Positions 8,394-17,297 of a stretch of 64,000 nucleotides of DNA are shown here, piece after piece. The notes under the pieces were generated by a model, which searched no databases, was not told the origin of the DNA, and saw only the letters and a program-made list of their open reading frames with translations. Positions within the stretch are counted from its first letter, which is position 1, and each line of letters begins with the position of its first letter. The stretch is from an uncultured Chlamydiae bacterium (GTDB taxonomy: Bacteria; Chlamydiota; Chlamydiia; Chlamydiales; Rhabdochlamydiaceae), in assembly GCA_903824495.1 (NCBI GenBank), contig CAIJXB010000035.1:110583-174582 (forward strand), written 5' to 3'. A program made the translations under genes and the position numbers.

Positions 8394-9239
8394 TTAAACT
8401 CGTTTGTATGCTTTCAAAGTGTTATGCAATAAAAGAGCCACAGTCATAGGGCCTACGCCTCCAGGAACGGGAGTAATATGGGAGCAAAGGGGTGCCACAT
8501 GCTCAAAGTCTACGTCTCCGACTAAAGTAGATCCTTGTTTGCTGATGCCGACATCGATGACAACGGCTCCTTTACGGACCATTTTTTCTGTAATGAACTT
8601 AGGCTGACCCATTGCAGCAACTAAAATATCGGCTTCTTTGCAAAGAGAGGCGAGATTTTGAGATTTGCTGTGAGCGATTGTAACGGTTGCATTGCAAAGG
8701 GGATCTTTTTGCATTAAAAGAGCTGCCAGAGGTTTTCCTACGATGTTGCTGCGTCCAACAATCACAACATGTTTTCCAGAGACTTCTATATTGGAATCAG
8801 TCAGCAGTCTATGAATTCCTTGTGGCGTACATGGAATAAAACCACCTGATTCTCCGAGTAAAAGCTTGCCAATATTGACAGGATGAAAACCATCTACATC
8901 TTTACTAGGTGCAATGTGTTCAATCAAAGAATAGGCAGAAAGATGTGGTGGCAAAGGAAGCTGCATCAAAATGCCATCAACTAGAGGATCGTTGTTTAAG
9001 GCCTCTAGTGTAGCAACCACCTCTTCAGCGGAAACATTAGAGGGAAGCTCTCTATCAAACGATAAAATACCAACTTCCGCGCACTTCTTTTTTTTGATCC
9101 CGATATAGACTTTAGAAGCTGGATCTTCTCCAATACGAACAAAAGCAAGGCCTGGTTTTCTGCCGAGAAGTGCTTTGATTTCATCAGCTATAGAAGCTTC
9201 GATTTTTTTTGCGATCCTTATTCCGTCTATCAACTTCAT
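8394..9239 (-). CDS. folD: Methylenetetrahydrofolate dehydrogenase/cyclohydrolase
   Basis: The 281-residue protein has all FolD blocks. These are SKVYIGIKKKKCAEVGI with the catalytic Lys region, QLPLPPHL, PCTPQGIHRLL, the dinucleotide-binding VVIVGRSNIVGKPLAALL and the C-terminal TPVPGGVGPMTVALLL. It interconverts methylene-, methenyl- and formyl-tetrahydrofolate in the cytoplasm, supplying formyl groups for initiator tRNA and one-carbon units for thymidylate. The start overlaps the MreD-like gene by four bases and its stop is one base from the glycosyltransferase start, so it is mid-operon. Confidence 0.97.
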   Translation of the reverse strand: MKLIDGIRIAKKIEASIADEIKALLGRKPGLAFVRIGEDPASKVYIGIKKKKCAEVGILSFDRELPSNVSAEEVVATLEALNNDPLVDGILMQLPLPPHLSAYSLIEHIAPSKDVDGFHPVNIGKLLLGESGGFIPCTPQGIHRLLTDSNIEVSGKHVVIVGRSNIVGKPLAALLMQKDPLCNATVTIAHSKSQNLASLCKEADILVAAMGQPKFITEKMVRKGAVVIDVGISKQGSTLVGDVDFEHVAPLCSHITPVPGGVGPMTVALLLHNTLKAYKRV

Positions 9240-9757
9240 GATTCTTCCTCTTTAGGGATCAAATGTCTTAGTCCATGCTTTTTAAAATATAAGATAAGAG
9301 ATAAGGGGCAAGTAAACCAGAGAAAAGCATAGACACCGTCTAAAAAGGGCATCAAGACTAAATCAGAAAGGGCAAGAGTAATGGACCATTCAATGGCCTC
9401 GCTCCAATAAGAAAATAGCATGAAAAATAGAGAGAGAAAAGCGGAGATGAGAGTAGCAAATAGGGATAGCGCAAGCGCCTTCTCTTCAAAGAAGTGTCTT
9501 TTTTCTCTATAAAGAAGCACAGAAACAAACACATGGCTTAAAGCAAAAAGACCAAAGCGCAGCTGTGAAGACAGACAGTCGATAAGGAGTCCACAAAAAA
9601 AGCTGATCCAAAGAGCTTTAGAAAAAGACACGCGGTGAAAAAGGATCGCAAGAAAGGGAGCGAAAGCCCACACTCGGATCTCTGGGAAAAGCGCCGTACC
9701 AACCACTGCAAAGAAAAAAGCTAAACTAAAAGAAATCCACAGGGATAAATGTCTCAT
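9236..9757 (-). CDS. Polytopic membrane protein, MreD-like topology
   Basis: The 173-residue protein is almost entirely hydrophobic, with five predicted membrane helices and short loops. Its size, the late polar turn (LSDLVLMPFLDGVYAFLW) and the basic C-terminus resemble MreD, the membrane partner of MreBC. Sequence conservation is too weak to be certain. It lies between aroK and folD with overlaps or gaps of at most four bases. Chlamydiae keep MreB-dependent peptidoglycan synthesis at division, so an MreD-like protein would make sense, but another small polytopic protein is possible. Confidence 0.4.
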   Translation of the reverse strand: MRHLSLWISFSLAFFFAVVGTALFPEIRVWAFAPFLAILFHRVSFSKALWISFFCGLLIDCLSSQLRFGLFALSHVFVSVLLYREKRHFFEEKALALSLFATLISAFLSLFFMLFSYWSEAIEWSITLALSDLVLMPFLDGVYAFLWFTCPLSLILYFKKHGLRHLIPKEEES

Positions 9758-9759
9758 AG

Positions 9760-10299
9760 TTATGGGTGGTGTCTCCGTTTTTGTTCCGCCAGCTCTAAAA
9801 CTTCTTTCAAGATCGCTTCTTCCGATTTGTTTTCAGTGTCGATTATGTGCGCTGGAACTTTTTCATAAAGTGGCGTTCTTTCTTGATAAAGTTTTTCAAA
9901 AGATTCTGCCGGGTGTTGAGGATCGAGATAGTGGGGAATTTCACCTGTTAAGATCTTTGTTTTCAAAAGGGCCTTGGGCGCTTTGAGATAAATCAATGTG
10001 CCGGCTTGCTGCAGTCTCACAATGTTTTCAGGATCTAGTACAACGCCTCCGCCTAAAGAAAAAACGCACTCTTTTTTTTGCACCATAAGAGAGACGGCGT
10101 TTTTCTCAAGTTCTCGAAAGAAAGGAAAGCCATGCTTTTTAGCGATGTCTCGATAGGAAAGAGTTTGATGATACTCTGCTGTATAAAGCTGCTCAATCAA
10201 ATGGTCTGACTCGATAAAGTCTCTATGTAGCTTTTGCGCCACTTTCAGTCCAAAGTAGGTTTTACCACACTTTTTAAATCCAAACAAAAATATGTTCAT
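9760..10299 (-). CDS. aroK: Shikimate kinase
   Basis: The protein has 179 residues from the ATG at 10299, which is preceded by AAGGGG; an upstream in-frame TTG at 10314 is less likely. The P-loop GFKKCGKT, the shikimate-binding ESDHLIE and FRELEKNA, the glycine block SLGGGVV and the lid RTPLYEKVP identify shikimate kinase. It phosphorylates shikimate at O3 in the chorismate pathway, which chlamydiae keep for aromatic compounds. It leads a minus-strand operon with the MreD-like gene, folD and a glycosyltransferase. Confidence 0.92.
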   Translation of the reverse strand: MNIFLFGFKKCGKTYFGLKVAQKLHRDFIESDHLIEQLYTAEYHQTLSYRDIAKKHGFPFFRELEKNAVSLMVQKKECVFSLGGGVVLDPENIVRLQQAGTLIYLKAPKALLKTKILTGEIPHYLDPQHPAESFEKLYQERTPLYEKVPAHIIDTENKSEEAILKEVLELAEQKRRHHP

Positions 10300-10341
10300 C
10301 AAAGCCCCTTTCAAAGTCCAGATACAAGGTATACGTGAGAT

Positions 10342-12147
10342 CTAGATTTTTGTGAAGCATCCCCATTTTGGATCTACGAGCTGAATCAAATCTTTTGTAT
10401 TCATTACAATCGATTCAGTGCGCAGGCCGCAATTGAATGCCACTTGAGCGCCTTTCTTGATTTCTTCATCGAAAAATGTTTCCAGATTTAAAAGGGTTCC
10501 AAAGGGAGGGACTCCACCGATGATGAGGCCAAACCTTTCTTCGATGACGGCAGGATCTTCAAATTCACATTTCTCTCCTACTGCTTCTGCAACAGCTTTC
10601 ATATCGAGCTTTAAATGGGAGGGGATATTGAACTGGTAGTTTTTCTTGCTATTTTTCCCTTTTAGTAAGATCGATTTTACACCTTCTTCAAGTTTTGTGC
10701 CGCGCACTCTTGCTGAATCTTCAGAAGTAGGCGTTGCTTCGTGAACAAGATGTTTATATTCCATGTCTTTATCTTTGAGAAGACGGATGATTTCACCTCG
10801 GATGTTCTCTCCTCCAAAGAAAATGCGCGCTTTAATCCGCTGGCCTGCAATTCTTTTCGGATCTGACGGGAACAGGGAAGTCTCTCTGATGTTTTTAAGT
10901 TTTAAAAGGGTCATGGTAAGACGCTCGAGTCCCATTCCAAATCCACCATGCGGAGGCATTCCAAATCTAAAAATGCTCAAATAGTCTTCAAAGTGTTTGG
11001 GGTCCATTTCTTTGATTTTGAGACCTTCAAGCATTGAAGGATATGTGTGGCGTCTTTGACCGCCCGATGTGATTTCAGTGCCTGCACACAAAAGATCGAA
11101 TGTATTGGTAAGTTCTGGATCATTTTCTTTTGGATACGCGTAAAAAGGGCGTTTGCACGTTTTCCAGTCGGTAATAAAAATGAGATCTGTTCCACAGGTT
11201 TCTTGCGCGTATTTACAAAGCTCTTTTTCTGCCGCAGGACTTAGATCAGGTTCATTTCTTTCATCAATACCTGTCCGTTTAAAATAGAGCTCTTGTGCTT
11301 CTTTAAATGTTAGACGCGGGAAGGGGACATTTTTAGGAGCGCTGACAATTGTGCCTCCTAAAGTGTCAATATCAGTTTGGTTGTGCGTGTGTAAATACTC
11401 GACAATGAATTTAATGCAGTTTTCTTGGACATCGAGAATCTCGTGCCAGTGTTTAAAAAAGCCCATTTCGAACTCAAACTGCTTACCTTCTGTCAAATGT
11501 CTAGTTGTGTGAGACGGTTCTGCTCTAAAAAATGGCATGAGTGCGAATACGCGCTCATTAACCCCCACCATGATCTGCTTGTAGAGCTGGCTGCTTTGAG
11601 CAAGTGTTGCCGTATGTCCAAAGTAGTCGACAGAGAAAAATTCAGATCCACCCTCAGAAGAAGCTCCAATCATATTTGGCGCAAAGTATTCAACAGCTTC
11701 AACTTGCCCAACCATAAAGAGTCTATACGCATGGGCAAGCGCTGCTTGTATTCTAAAAATAGCAGCAATCTCTCGATTGCGCAGCGCTAAGGGCCTGTGA
11801 TCTAAGATAAATTCTAGATCACTTGGGATTTTAGGTTTGTAGTATTCGATCATTGGAGGCTCTTCAATCGAAACTTCCACACTCAATTTTGGATTTGTGA
11901 TTTCACATTTCAGCTCAGAACTAGAAGAGACAACGTCGCCTTCAATAATCAAGATAGATCCAGGTTGCAAATGAGCAATCTTTTGAAACTCTTCTTTTTC
12001 TTGGATGACGATTTGTATAAAACCCGAGCGATCTCGAAGAATTAAGAAATGGACTTTCCCAAGGGATCTTACATTATTTAGCCATCCGCGGACTTGAACA
12101 GTTTTTCCTGTTTGACCTAAAAGATCTTTAGCGAGAGTACGTTCCAT
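10342..12147 (-). CDS. aspS: Archaeal-type aspartyl-tRNA synthetase fused to a YbaK-type editing domain
   Basis: The 601-residue protein has an N-terminal OB-fold (about 15-95, GWLNNVRSLGKVHFLILRDR). A class II core of the archaeal/eukaryal AspRS type follows, with SSEGGSEFFSVDYFG (163-177), FRAEPSHTTRHLTE (207-220), SGGQRRH (361-367), PPHGGFGMGLERL (398-410) and SLFPSDP. It lacks the large insertion of bacterial AspRS. Residues about 445-600 are an extra YbaK/ProX-like deacylase domain (LIIGGVPPFG 541-550, FNCGLRTESIVM 571-582). Such a domain hydrolyses mischarged tRNA in other systems. Archaeal-type enzymes can be non-discriminating and also charge tRNA-Asn. An archaeal-type AsnRS is the alternative. 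Acquisition by transfer is likely, since C. trachomatis has a bacterial-type enzyme as far as I recall. Confidence 0.85.
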   Translation of the reverse strand: MERTLAKDLLGQTGKTVQVRGWLNNVRSLGKVHFLILRDRSGFIQIVIQEKEEFQKIAHLQPGSILIIEGDVVSSSSELKCEITNPKLSVEVSIEEPPMIEYYKPKIPSDLEFILDHRPLALRNREIAAIFRIQAALAHAYRLFMVGQVEAVEYFAPNMIGASSEGGSEFFSVDYFGHTATLAQSSQLYKQIMVGVNERVFALMPFFRAEPSHTTRHLTEGKQFEFEMGFFKHWHEILDVQENCIKFIVEYLHTHNQTDIDTLGGTIVSAPKNVPFPRLTFKEAQELYFKRTGIDERNEPDLSPAAEKELCKYAQETCGTDLIFITDWKTCKRPFYAYPKENDPELTNTFDLLCAGTEITSGGQRRHTYPSMLEGLKIKEMDPKHFEDYLSIFRFGMPPHGGFGMGLERLTMTLLKLKNIRETSLFPSDPKRIAGQRIKARIFFGGENIRGEIIRLLKDKDMEYKHLVHEATPTSEDSARVRGTKLEEGVKSILLKGKNSKKNYQFNIPSHLKLDMKAVAEAVGEKCEFEDPAVIEERFGLIIGGVPPFGTLLNLETFFDEEIKKGAQVAFNCGLRTESIVMNTKDLIQLVDPKWGCFTKI

Positions 12148-12177
12148 ATTAAAAAATTCTCCAAAATGAATGTTATA

Positions 12178-13461
12178 TTAGAGGCTGTCGAAATCTTGCT
12201 TCGTTAAAATGCCTGTTTCACCTTCTGATTTTGCAACTAAAACGGCGCAGCAGGTATCGCTTAGTACGTTCACAGTTGTGCGGCACATATCTAAAATTCG
12301 ATCCACTGCTAAGAAAAGACCGATCCCTTCAGCTGGAAGACCAAATGCCTTTAAAATAACGACAATCGCCACAAGACTTGCAGATGGAATACCAGCAACG
12401 CCCATGGAGGTCAAAAGAGCCAAAAGTACAAAGACGATCTGAGCAGAAATGGTCAGATCAAGCCCATAGGCTTGAGCAACAAAGAGAGCTCCTACGCACT
12501 CGTATAAAGCAGATCCTGACATGTTCAGTGAATTTCCTAGAGGAATCACGAGGCTGCAGATCCTGTTAGAGACCCCGGCTCTTTTTTCTACACAGTCCAT
12601 GGTAATAGGAAGAGTGGCGGAAGAGGAGCTTGTTGAAAAGGCCGTGAGTAGAGCAGGCCCTACGGCTTTAAAGTGTCTGCTGGGGCTTACTTTTCCAATA
12701 TATTTAAGGAATAAAGGTACGACAACCAAACTAAAGATAAGAAGGCCGAGCAGTACAGTAATAAAGAAAAGAGCAAGGGAAGAGAGCGATCCAAACCCTG
12801 TAGAGGCGGCTACCTTAGCGATCAGGCAGAAGACTCCGAGAGGTAGGCATTTCATGAGCAGCTGTGTAATACGGATCATCACCTGAAAAAGACCTTGAAA
12901 GGCGTTTTTAAGGGTTTCTGGACCTTCCCCTTTTACTTTAGAAAGGCAGTAGCCAAAAATAAGACCAAAGAAGATAAGAGCTAGCATTTCTCCCTTAGCA
13001 AGAGCATCTAAAATATTGAAAGGAACAATGCTTAAAATAAGGGGGGTAATTCCCATGGCTTCTTTTGAAGCCAATACGTGATCAACCGAGGGAAGATTTT
13101 GAGAGGTTAAAGAGGTCCTGAGAGCCTCAGAATTTCCCGGCTCAAAGATCTGGACACAGAAAAGACCGATCAAAACGGCAGAAAGAGTGGTTGCCACATA
13201 AAAACATAATGTTTTTATACTGATTGACTTGAAGGATTTATCGCTTCCGACTCTTGCGACGCCCGTGACGATCGAAGACAAGACGAGAGGGACGACGACC
13301 AGGGTAAGGGCTCTAATGAATAAAGTTCCGACAAGGTCAAAAATAGAGTAGTAGGTAATCCCGAAAATTTTAGATTCTGTGCCCGTTAAATTGCCTACAA
13401 TAAAGGCGAGGAAGATGGCTGCAAATACAACCCAAGGGCCCTTCTTTTTTTTCGATGTCAT
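12178..13461 (-). CDS. Sodium/proton:glutamate-dicarboxylate symporter (DAACS family)
   Basis: The 427-residue protein has the DAACS fold. The serine-rich re-entrant loop HP1 reads AFSTSSSSATLPITM, the SLVIPLGNSLNMSG block follows, and HP2 and TM8 read GVAGIPSASLV and LAVDRILDMCRTTVNVLSD. These residues form the substrate site for glutamate, aspartate or C4-dicarboxylates. It sits in the inner membrane and probably imports host-derived amino acids, as the chlamydial GltT homologue is thought to do. It is transcribed divergently from ispG across a 124-base gap. Confidence 0.92.
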   Translation of the reverse strand: MTSKKKKGPWVVFAAIFLAFIVGNLTGTESKIFGITYYSIFDLVGTLFIRALTLVVVPLVLSSIVTGVARVGSDKSFKSISIKTLCFYVATTLSAVLIGLFCVQIFEPGNSEALRTSLTSQNLPSVDHVLASKEAMGITPLILSIVPFNILDALAKGEMLALIFFGLIFGYCLSKVKGEGPETLKNAFQGLFQVMIRITQLLMKCLPLGVFCLIAKVAASTGFGSLSSLALFFITVLLGLLIFSLVVVPLFLKYIGKVSPSRHFKAVGPALLTAFSTSSSSATLPITMDCVEKRAGVSNRICSLVIPLGNSLNMSGSALYECVGALFVAQAYGLDLTISAQIVFVLLALLTSMGVAGIPSASLVAIVVILKAFGLPAEGIGLFLAVDRILDMCRTTVNVLSDTCCAVLVAKSEGETGILTKQDFDSL

Positions 13462-13585
13462 ACAGTTTCCTTAAAGATTAAAGATTGAATAGCTGTAAAG
13501 TGTAGGAGATTAACAGGGAGAAATCAACTTTTTTTGCTTTTTTATCTACTTTTAGAGTATCCTGCCTCCCAATATAAGGGTTCTA

Positions 13586-15316
13586 ATGATGCATTATTGC
13601 GAAGAGATTTTTGAAAGTAGAAGACGAAAAACTAGAGAAGTCAAGGTAGGCTCCGTCGGAATTGGAGGCAGTAACCCTGTCCGGATCCAGTCTATGACAA
13701 CTTCTAATACTCGAGACGTAGAAGCTACAGTCCTTCAAGTTTTAAAGCTAGAGCAAGCTGGATGTGAGATAGCAAGGCTGACCGTGCAGGGGATCAAGGA
13801 AGCTGAAAGCTGCGAAGCGATCAAGTCTGCCCTCATCCAAAAAGGGTGCAACATGCCCCTTGTTGCAGACATCCATTTTTATCCTCCTGCTGCGATGAAG
13901 GCTGTAGAGTTTGTTGATAAGATCCGCATCAATCCCGGCAACTTTGCCGATAAAAGAGCTCTATTTATTCAAAAAGATTACGATGATCATTCCTACGCTC
14001 AGGAGTTGATTAAAATAGAAGAGACGTTTACGCCTCTTGTAGAAAAGTGCAAGCTTTTAAACAAAGCTCTTCGCATTGGAACGAACCACGGCTCTTTATC
14101 TGACCGCATTATGAACCGCTACGGCGATACGCCTCATGGAATGCTTGAGTCTGCTCTTGAATTTGCAAGGATTTGCCGTAAAAACAACTACCATGACTTT
14201 GTGTTTTCCATGAAGGCAAGTAACCCTTTAGTGATGATAGAGGCGTATAGACTTCTTTCTGCTAAAATGTTTGAGCTAAACTGGGACTATCCACTTCACT
14301 TAGGTGTTACTGAAGCAGGTGAAGGGGAAGATGGCCGCATTAAGTCTGCTATGGGAATAGGGTCTCTTCTTTTCGATGGCATCGGAGATACCATCCGCGT
14401 ATCTTTGACAGAAGATCCTTGGGCAGAGATCGATCCTTGTCAAAGGATCGTTTCCTGGGCAGAGAAAAAACTCACACAAAAAAATACTCCATTTGTTGAA
14501 ACCAAACGAAACATCACCTCCATTTCAAAATCCCCTTCGGTTATTGCTTCTCCTCTGCATCCTAAAGGGTCTGTTCTTATTAAAATGTCTAAAGAAGAAT
14601 TTTCTCAGCTTGATCTTTCCAAAGAATCAGATCTCAAACCCGATCTGATTTGGATAGAAGACGCTGAAGAAGAGCCGTTCACAAGGATCACACCCTCCAC
14701 TTTGGAAATAGCTCTTACATCCACTCCTTCTTTTTTTCTTTTTTCTTGTAACAAAGGATCTTTTGCTCATGAGGGGAGAAGGTTTTTTGAGTTTTTGCGC
14801 AGTAACAACATAACAATTCCTGTGATTTTACATTTTGAAGGAAAGGATCTTTCTTGGGAAGATGTGGTCATCGAAGCTTCTGCAGAATGTGGATCGCTTC
14901 TCATCGATGGTCTATTTGACGGGATCTGCCTTGATGTCAAAGGATCTTACTTAGACAAGAAGAACTTAAGCTTTGCCATCATGCAAGCAGCGCGCAAAAG
15001 GACAACAAAAACCGAGTTTATATCCTGTCCAGGATGCGGAAGAACTCTTTTTGATCTTCAGAGTGTGTCTAAAAGGATAAGAGAGCGCACTTCTCATCTT
15101 CCAGGTGTCCGTATTGCGATCATGGGCTGTATTGTCAATGGTCCCGGAGAGATGGCCGATGCCGATTTTGGCTATGTAGGGTCTAGACCTGGGAAAATAG
15201 ATCTCTATGTTGGTAAGCAATGTGTAGAGAAAAACATCGATTTTGATAAGGCGGATGAGCGTCTCATTGACCTCATTCGCTCCCATGGTAAATGGGTAGA
15301 GCCTGTTATTGTCTGA
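13586..15316 (+). CDS. ispG: 4-hydroxy-3-methylbut-2-enyl diphosphate synthase, large chlamydial form
   Basis: The 576-residue enzyme catalyses the penultimate step of the MEP isoprenoid pathway. The N-terminal TIM barrel holds SNPVRIQSMTTSNTRDVEAT, ADIHFYPPAAMKAVEFVDK and KIRINPGNF. The C-terminal 4Fe-4S domain supplies CPGCGRTLF (481-489) and GCIVNGPGE (514-522). Bacterial IspG is about 370 residues. This form has a roughly 200-residue insertion (about 300-470) between barrel and cluster domain, known from chlamydiae, Bacteroidetes and plants. AAGGG precedes two adjacent ATGs; the first is used here. A structured RNA follows the gene. Confidence 0.95.
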   Translation: MMHYCEEIFESRRRKTREVKVGSVGIGGSNPVRIQSMTTSNTRDVEATVLQVLKLEQAGCEIARLTVQGIKEAESCEAIKSALIQKGCNMPLVADIHFYPPAAMKAVEFVDKIRINPGNFADKRALFIQKDYDDHSYAQELIKIEETFTPLVEKCKLLNKALRIGTNHGSLSDRIMNRYGDTPHGMLESALEFARICRKNNYHDFVFSMKASNPLVMIEAYRLLSAKMFELNWDYPLHLGVTEAGEGEDGRIKSAMGIGSLLFDGIGDTIRVSLTEDPWAEIDPCQRIVSWAEKKLTQKNTPFVETKRNITSISKSPSVIASPLHPKGSVLIKMSKEEFSQLDLSKESDLKPDLIWIEDAEEEPFTRITPSTLEIALTSTPSFFLFSCNKGSFAHEGRRFFEFLRSNNITIPVILHFEGKDLSWEDVVIEASAECGSLLIDGLFDGICLDVKGSYLDKKNLSFAIMQAARKRTTKTEFISCPGCGRTLFDLQSVSKRIRERTSHLPGVRIAIMGCIVNGPGEMADADFGYVGSRPGKIDLYVGKQCVEKNIDFDKADERLIDLIRSHGKWVEPVIV

Positions 15317-15372
15317 TTATAAGTTGATTATAACTATTTTGCGTTTTTTATAACCAAAATTAAATTAAATGT

Positions 15373-15378
15373 TATAAT
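15373..15378 (+). promoter_or_regulatory. -10 element for the downstream structured RNA
   Basis: A perfect TATAAT lies seven bases before the GGTGGAGCC start of the RNA candidate. The -35 region is A/T-rich (TTTATA-like) and weak. Transcription would begin near 15385. Confidence 0.5.
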
Positions 15379-15382
15379 GAAG

Positions 15383-15590
15383 GTGGAGCCGTAGATTTAG
15401 TGTTCTAGATCGAGGTTCCACTTAAAGGTGGTTTGCTTAAGGTCTATTTTCCCTCGAGTCATCTAAATGACCAGGATCGGGCTTTAAGGTTCTCATAATA
15501 CTCAAAGCTCTTAAGGAGCTCGGACAGTTGAAACGATCTATAGAGCGTTTAAGGTCCTCTGAATATGAGAAAACAGACCACCTTTTCTTT
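15383..15590 (+). ncRNA. Structured RNA candidate, copy 1
   Basis: This stretch has no convincing open frame but dense pairing. A 5' hairpin pairs GTGGAGCC (15383-15390) with GGTTCCAC (15414-15421). A long-range closing stem of 12 pairs joins AAAGGTGGTTTG (15424-15435) to CAGACCACCTTT (15574-15585), followed by a T-rich tail. Inside, TTCTCATA pairs with TATGAGAA, and two small hairpins (GTCAT/ATGAC, AGCTC/GAGCT) are visible. The same architecture with changed bases occurs at 17.3 kb. It does not show the landmarks of RNase P RNA, tmRNA or SRP RNA that I know. The pairings are by eye. Confidence 0.55.
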
Positions 15591-15594
15591 TTCT

Positions 15595-17049
15595 TTAAAA
15601 CATCAAACCTTTTTCATTGCACCTAATCATCTGCCGAATACAATGAGCCTGTGGCATCTCAGTAGCGAGTCCGTCATTGATGGCCTTACTTACAATTTCA
15701 TGAGGAATAACGCGGTTTAGGCGGCGATTTTCTCTGACAGGAGGATTAACCTTAGGAGCCTCTTCGGTTGAGTCTAAAAGTTCCCAGTCGTTTTTGATCT
15801 CCTCATTGAGTTTTTTTAGACACTGCAAGGATGATAAAATGGCAAATTCAGAACAGATCACCCTGTTGTTTTTAGGAAATTCACATCTTTCTTCCCAGGA
15901 TTGTTTGGAAAATGAGAAGCGGTATCCAATACCAGCAAGGATCTGTTTGAGCCTAGGATTGTATAGCTTTTTAAGTTCGGGATTTGTTTTAAAATAGGAA
16001 CGAGAAATCGCTTCATATTTGGTATCTAACAACTTTTCCCAATTGTCTCCATAGAGCATTTTCATTTTTCTTTCATCAACGAGTAGATGGGAATGGAGTC
16101 TGATTGTTTTAAAACATCGATTTCCAAGAGAGCGGCGGGACAGAGCAAATTTTCCAACAGAAGGTCCCCACATGTGAGCTTCCAAATCTTGGCCGTTTTC
16201 ATCTTTAAAACCTACAGAGATGTGTCCAATGTTGGTTTTAAAGATGTTTTTAAAGATGAATATGACAAATGAGGGGATCGGAGAGTTTCGGAAAGCGCTC
16301 ATGGTTTCTTGGTCGTGGACAATAAAGGTTCCTGGTTTACTAGGGTCTTGCTTTTCAGCTAGGGATAGTGTCGTGTCGATAAACTTACTAGTGTTTGTCA
16401 CAGCCTTATAAATTTCATAGATTGAAGAGTCTTTGAGATCCTGATACTGCGCTATTTGGTCTAAAAAGGGTTTCATTTTAGAAGAGCTCTCAAGAGTCTT
16501 CACATCTTTAAGAGTTAACATATCTTCAGTGAAAATGACCGAGTCAGTGAGGTAGCTATCAAGTACTGCATCAGCTTTTGCAGCAACGCGCACAAGTTCA
16601 GCTTCCATGCTCGTCTTATGGGAAAATGCGCTTACCTCTTCAAGCACCTTATGAGAAATAGTGCTAAGGCTCTTTGTCTTGTTCATTAGAGTCTTGATGT
16701 TTTTATTGAATTTCTTATTTCCTCGAATGTCTTTTAAAAAATTTGCAAAATCGACTTTCTGATCAGTGTTGCCTGTGCTGAAAAGCTTTGACATCGATAC
16801 AAGAGAGCGGTACTGATCGTTGGTAATTCCACATTTTTTAGCCACTATACTAGAGACGTAGGCTTTTTCAAGAGAGGGGAGAGCCCTTTTTAGAGCTGCT
16901 TCAACATGAAATATGTTGTAATCGCGCCAAAGGCTTTTGATCATCCTTATAAGACGGGGACAAGGGCCACTTTCTACATCTCTCCAAACAGCGCCGTTAT
17001 AATCGACGTAGTATAATATTTTTGAATTGAAGGCTGATGGGGTTGACAT
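15595..17049 (-). CDS. Effector-like protein with a possible permuted NlpC/P60 cysteine-hydrolase domain
   Basis: The 484-residue protein has a helical N-terminal half (about 1-235). The C-terminal half carries NIGHISVGF (H276), EAHMWGPS (H292) and VICSEFAI (C399). The order His then Cys in CSEF is that of circularly permuted NlpC/P60 (YiiX/LRAT-like) papain-fold hydrolases, which act on peptides, lipids or amides. There is no signal peptide; type III export is possible but not shown. AAGGA precedes the start and a TATAAT lies about 35 bases upstream. Structured RNA copies lie on both sides, on the opposite strand. The catalytic assignment is inferred from only two motifs. Confidence 0.5.
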   Translation of the reverse strand: MSTPSAFNSKILYYVDYNGAVWRDVESGPCPRLIRMIKSLWRDYNIFHVEAALKRALPSLEKAYVSSIVAKKCGITNDQYRSLVSMSKLFSTGNTDQKVDFANFLKDIRGNKKFNKNIKTLMNKTKSLSTISHKVLEEVSAFSHKTSMEAELVRVAAKADAVLDSYLTDSVIFTEDMLTLKDVKTLESSSKMKPFLDQIAQYQDLKDSSIYEIYKAVTNTSKFIDTTLSLAEKQDPSKPGTFIVHDQETMSAFRNSPIPSFVIFIFKNIFKTNIGHISVGFKDENGQDLEAHMWGPSVGKFALSRRSLGNRCFKTIRLHSHLLVDERKMKMLYGDNWEKLLDTKYEAISRSYFKTNPELKKLYNPRLKQILAGIGYRFSFSKQSWEERCEFPKNNRVICSEFAILSSLQCLKKLNEEIKNDWELLDSTEEAPKVNPPVRENRRLNRVIPHEIVSKAINDGLATEMPQAHCIRQMIRCNEKGLMF

Positions 17050-17081
17050 TTAGAGTCCTTTTTTGAGTGAAGATTGTAATT

Positions 17082-17087
17082 ATTATA
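17082..17087 (-). promoter_or_regulatory. -10 element for the 15.6-17.0 kb effector-like gene
   Basis: On the minus strand TATAAT lies about 33 bases upstream of the ATG at 17049 in an AT-rich region. No good -35 hexamer is evident. Confidence 0.45.
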
Positions 17088-17262
17088 CACGATAATTCTG
17101 TTTAAGTTAATTGAATAGTTGGTTGTTTTTCAACGGCTATAAATAAGTAAAATTTTAATTTTGCTTATTTTGACTGATTGAAAAAGGTGGTAGATGAAAA
17201 TGTTGTTAGGGATGGCTTTTAAATCATTAACGGCCAATAAGATGCGATTATTTTGTTGATTT

Positions 17263-17292
17263 TTGATTATAAAATAAACTTTATGGTATAAT
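17263..17292 (+). promoter_or_regulatory. Sigma-70-like promoter for structured RNA copy 2
   Basis: TTGATT (17263-17268) and TATAAT (17287-17292) are separated by 18 bases, directly before the RNA candidate starting at about 17298. The rest of 17050-17262 is AT-rich and I see no gene in it. Confidence 0.6.
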
Positions 17293-17297
17293 AAAGG

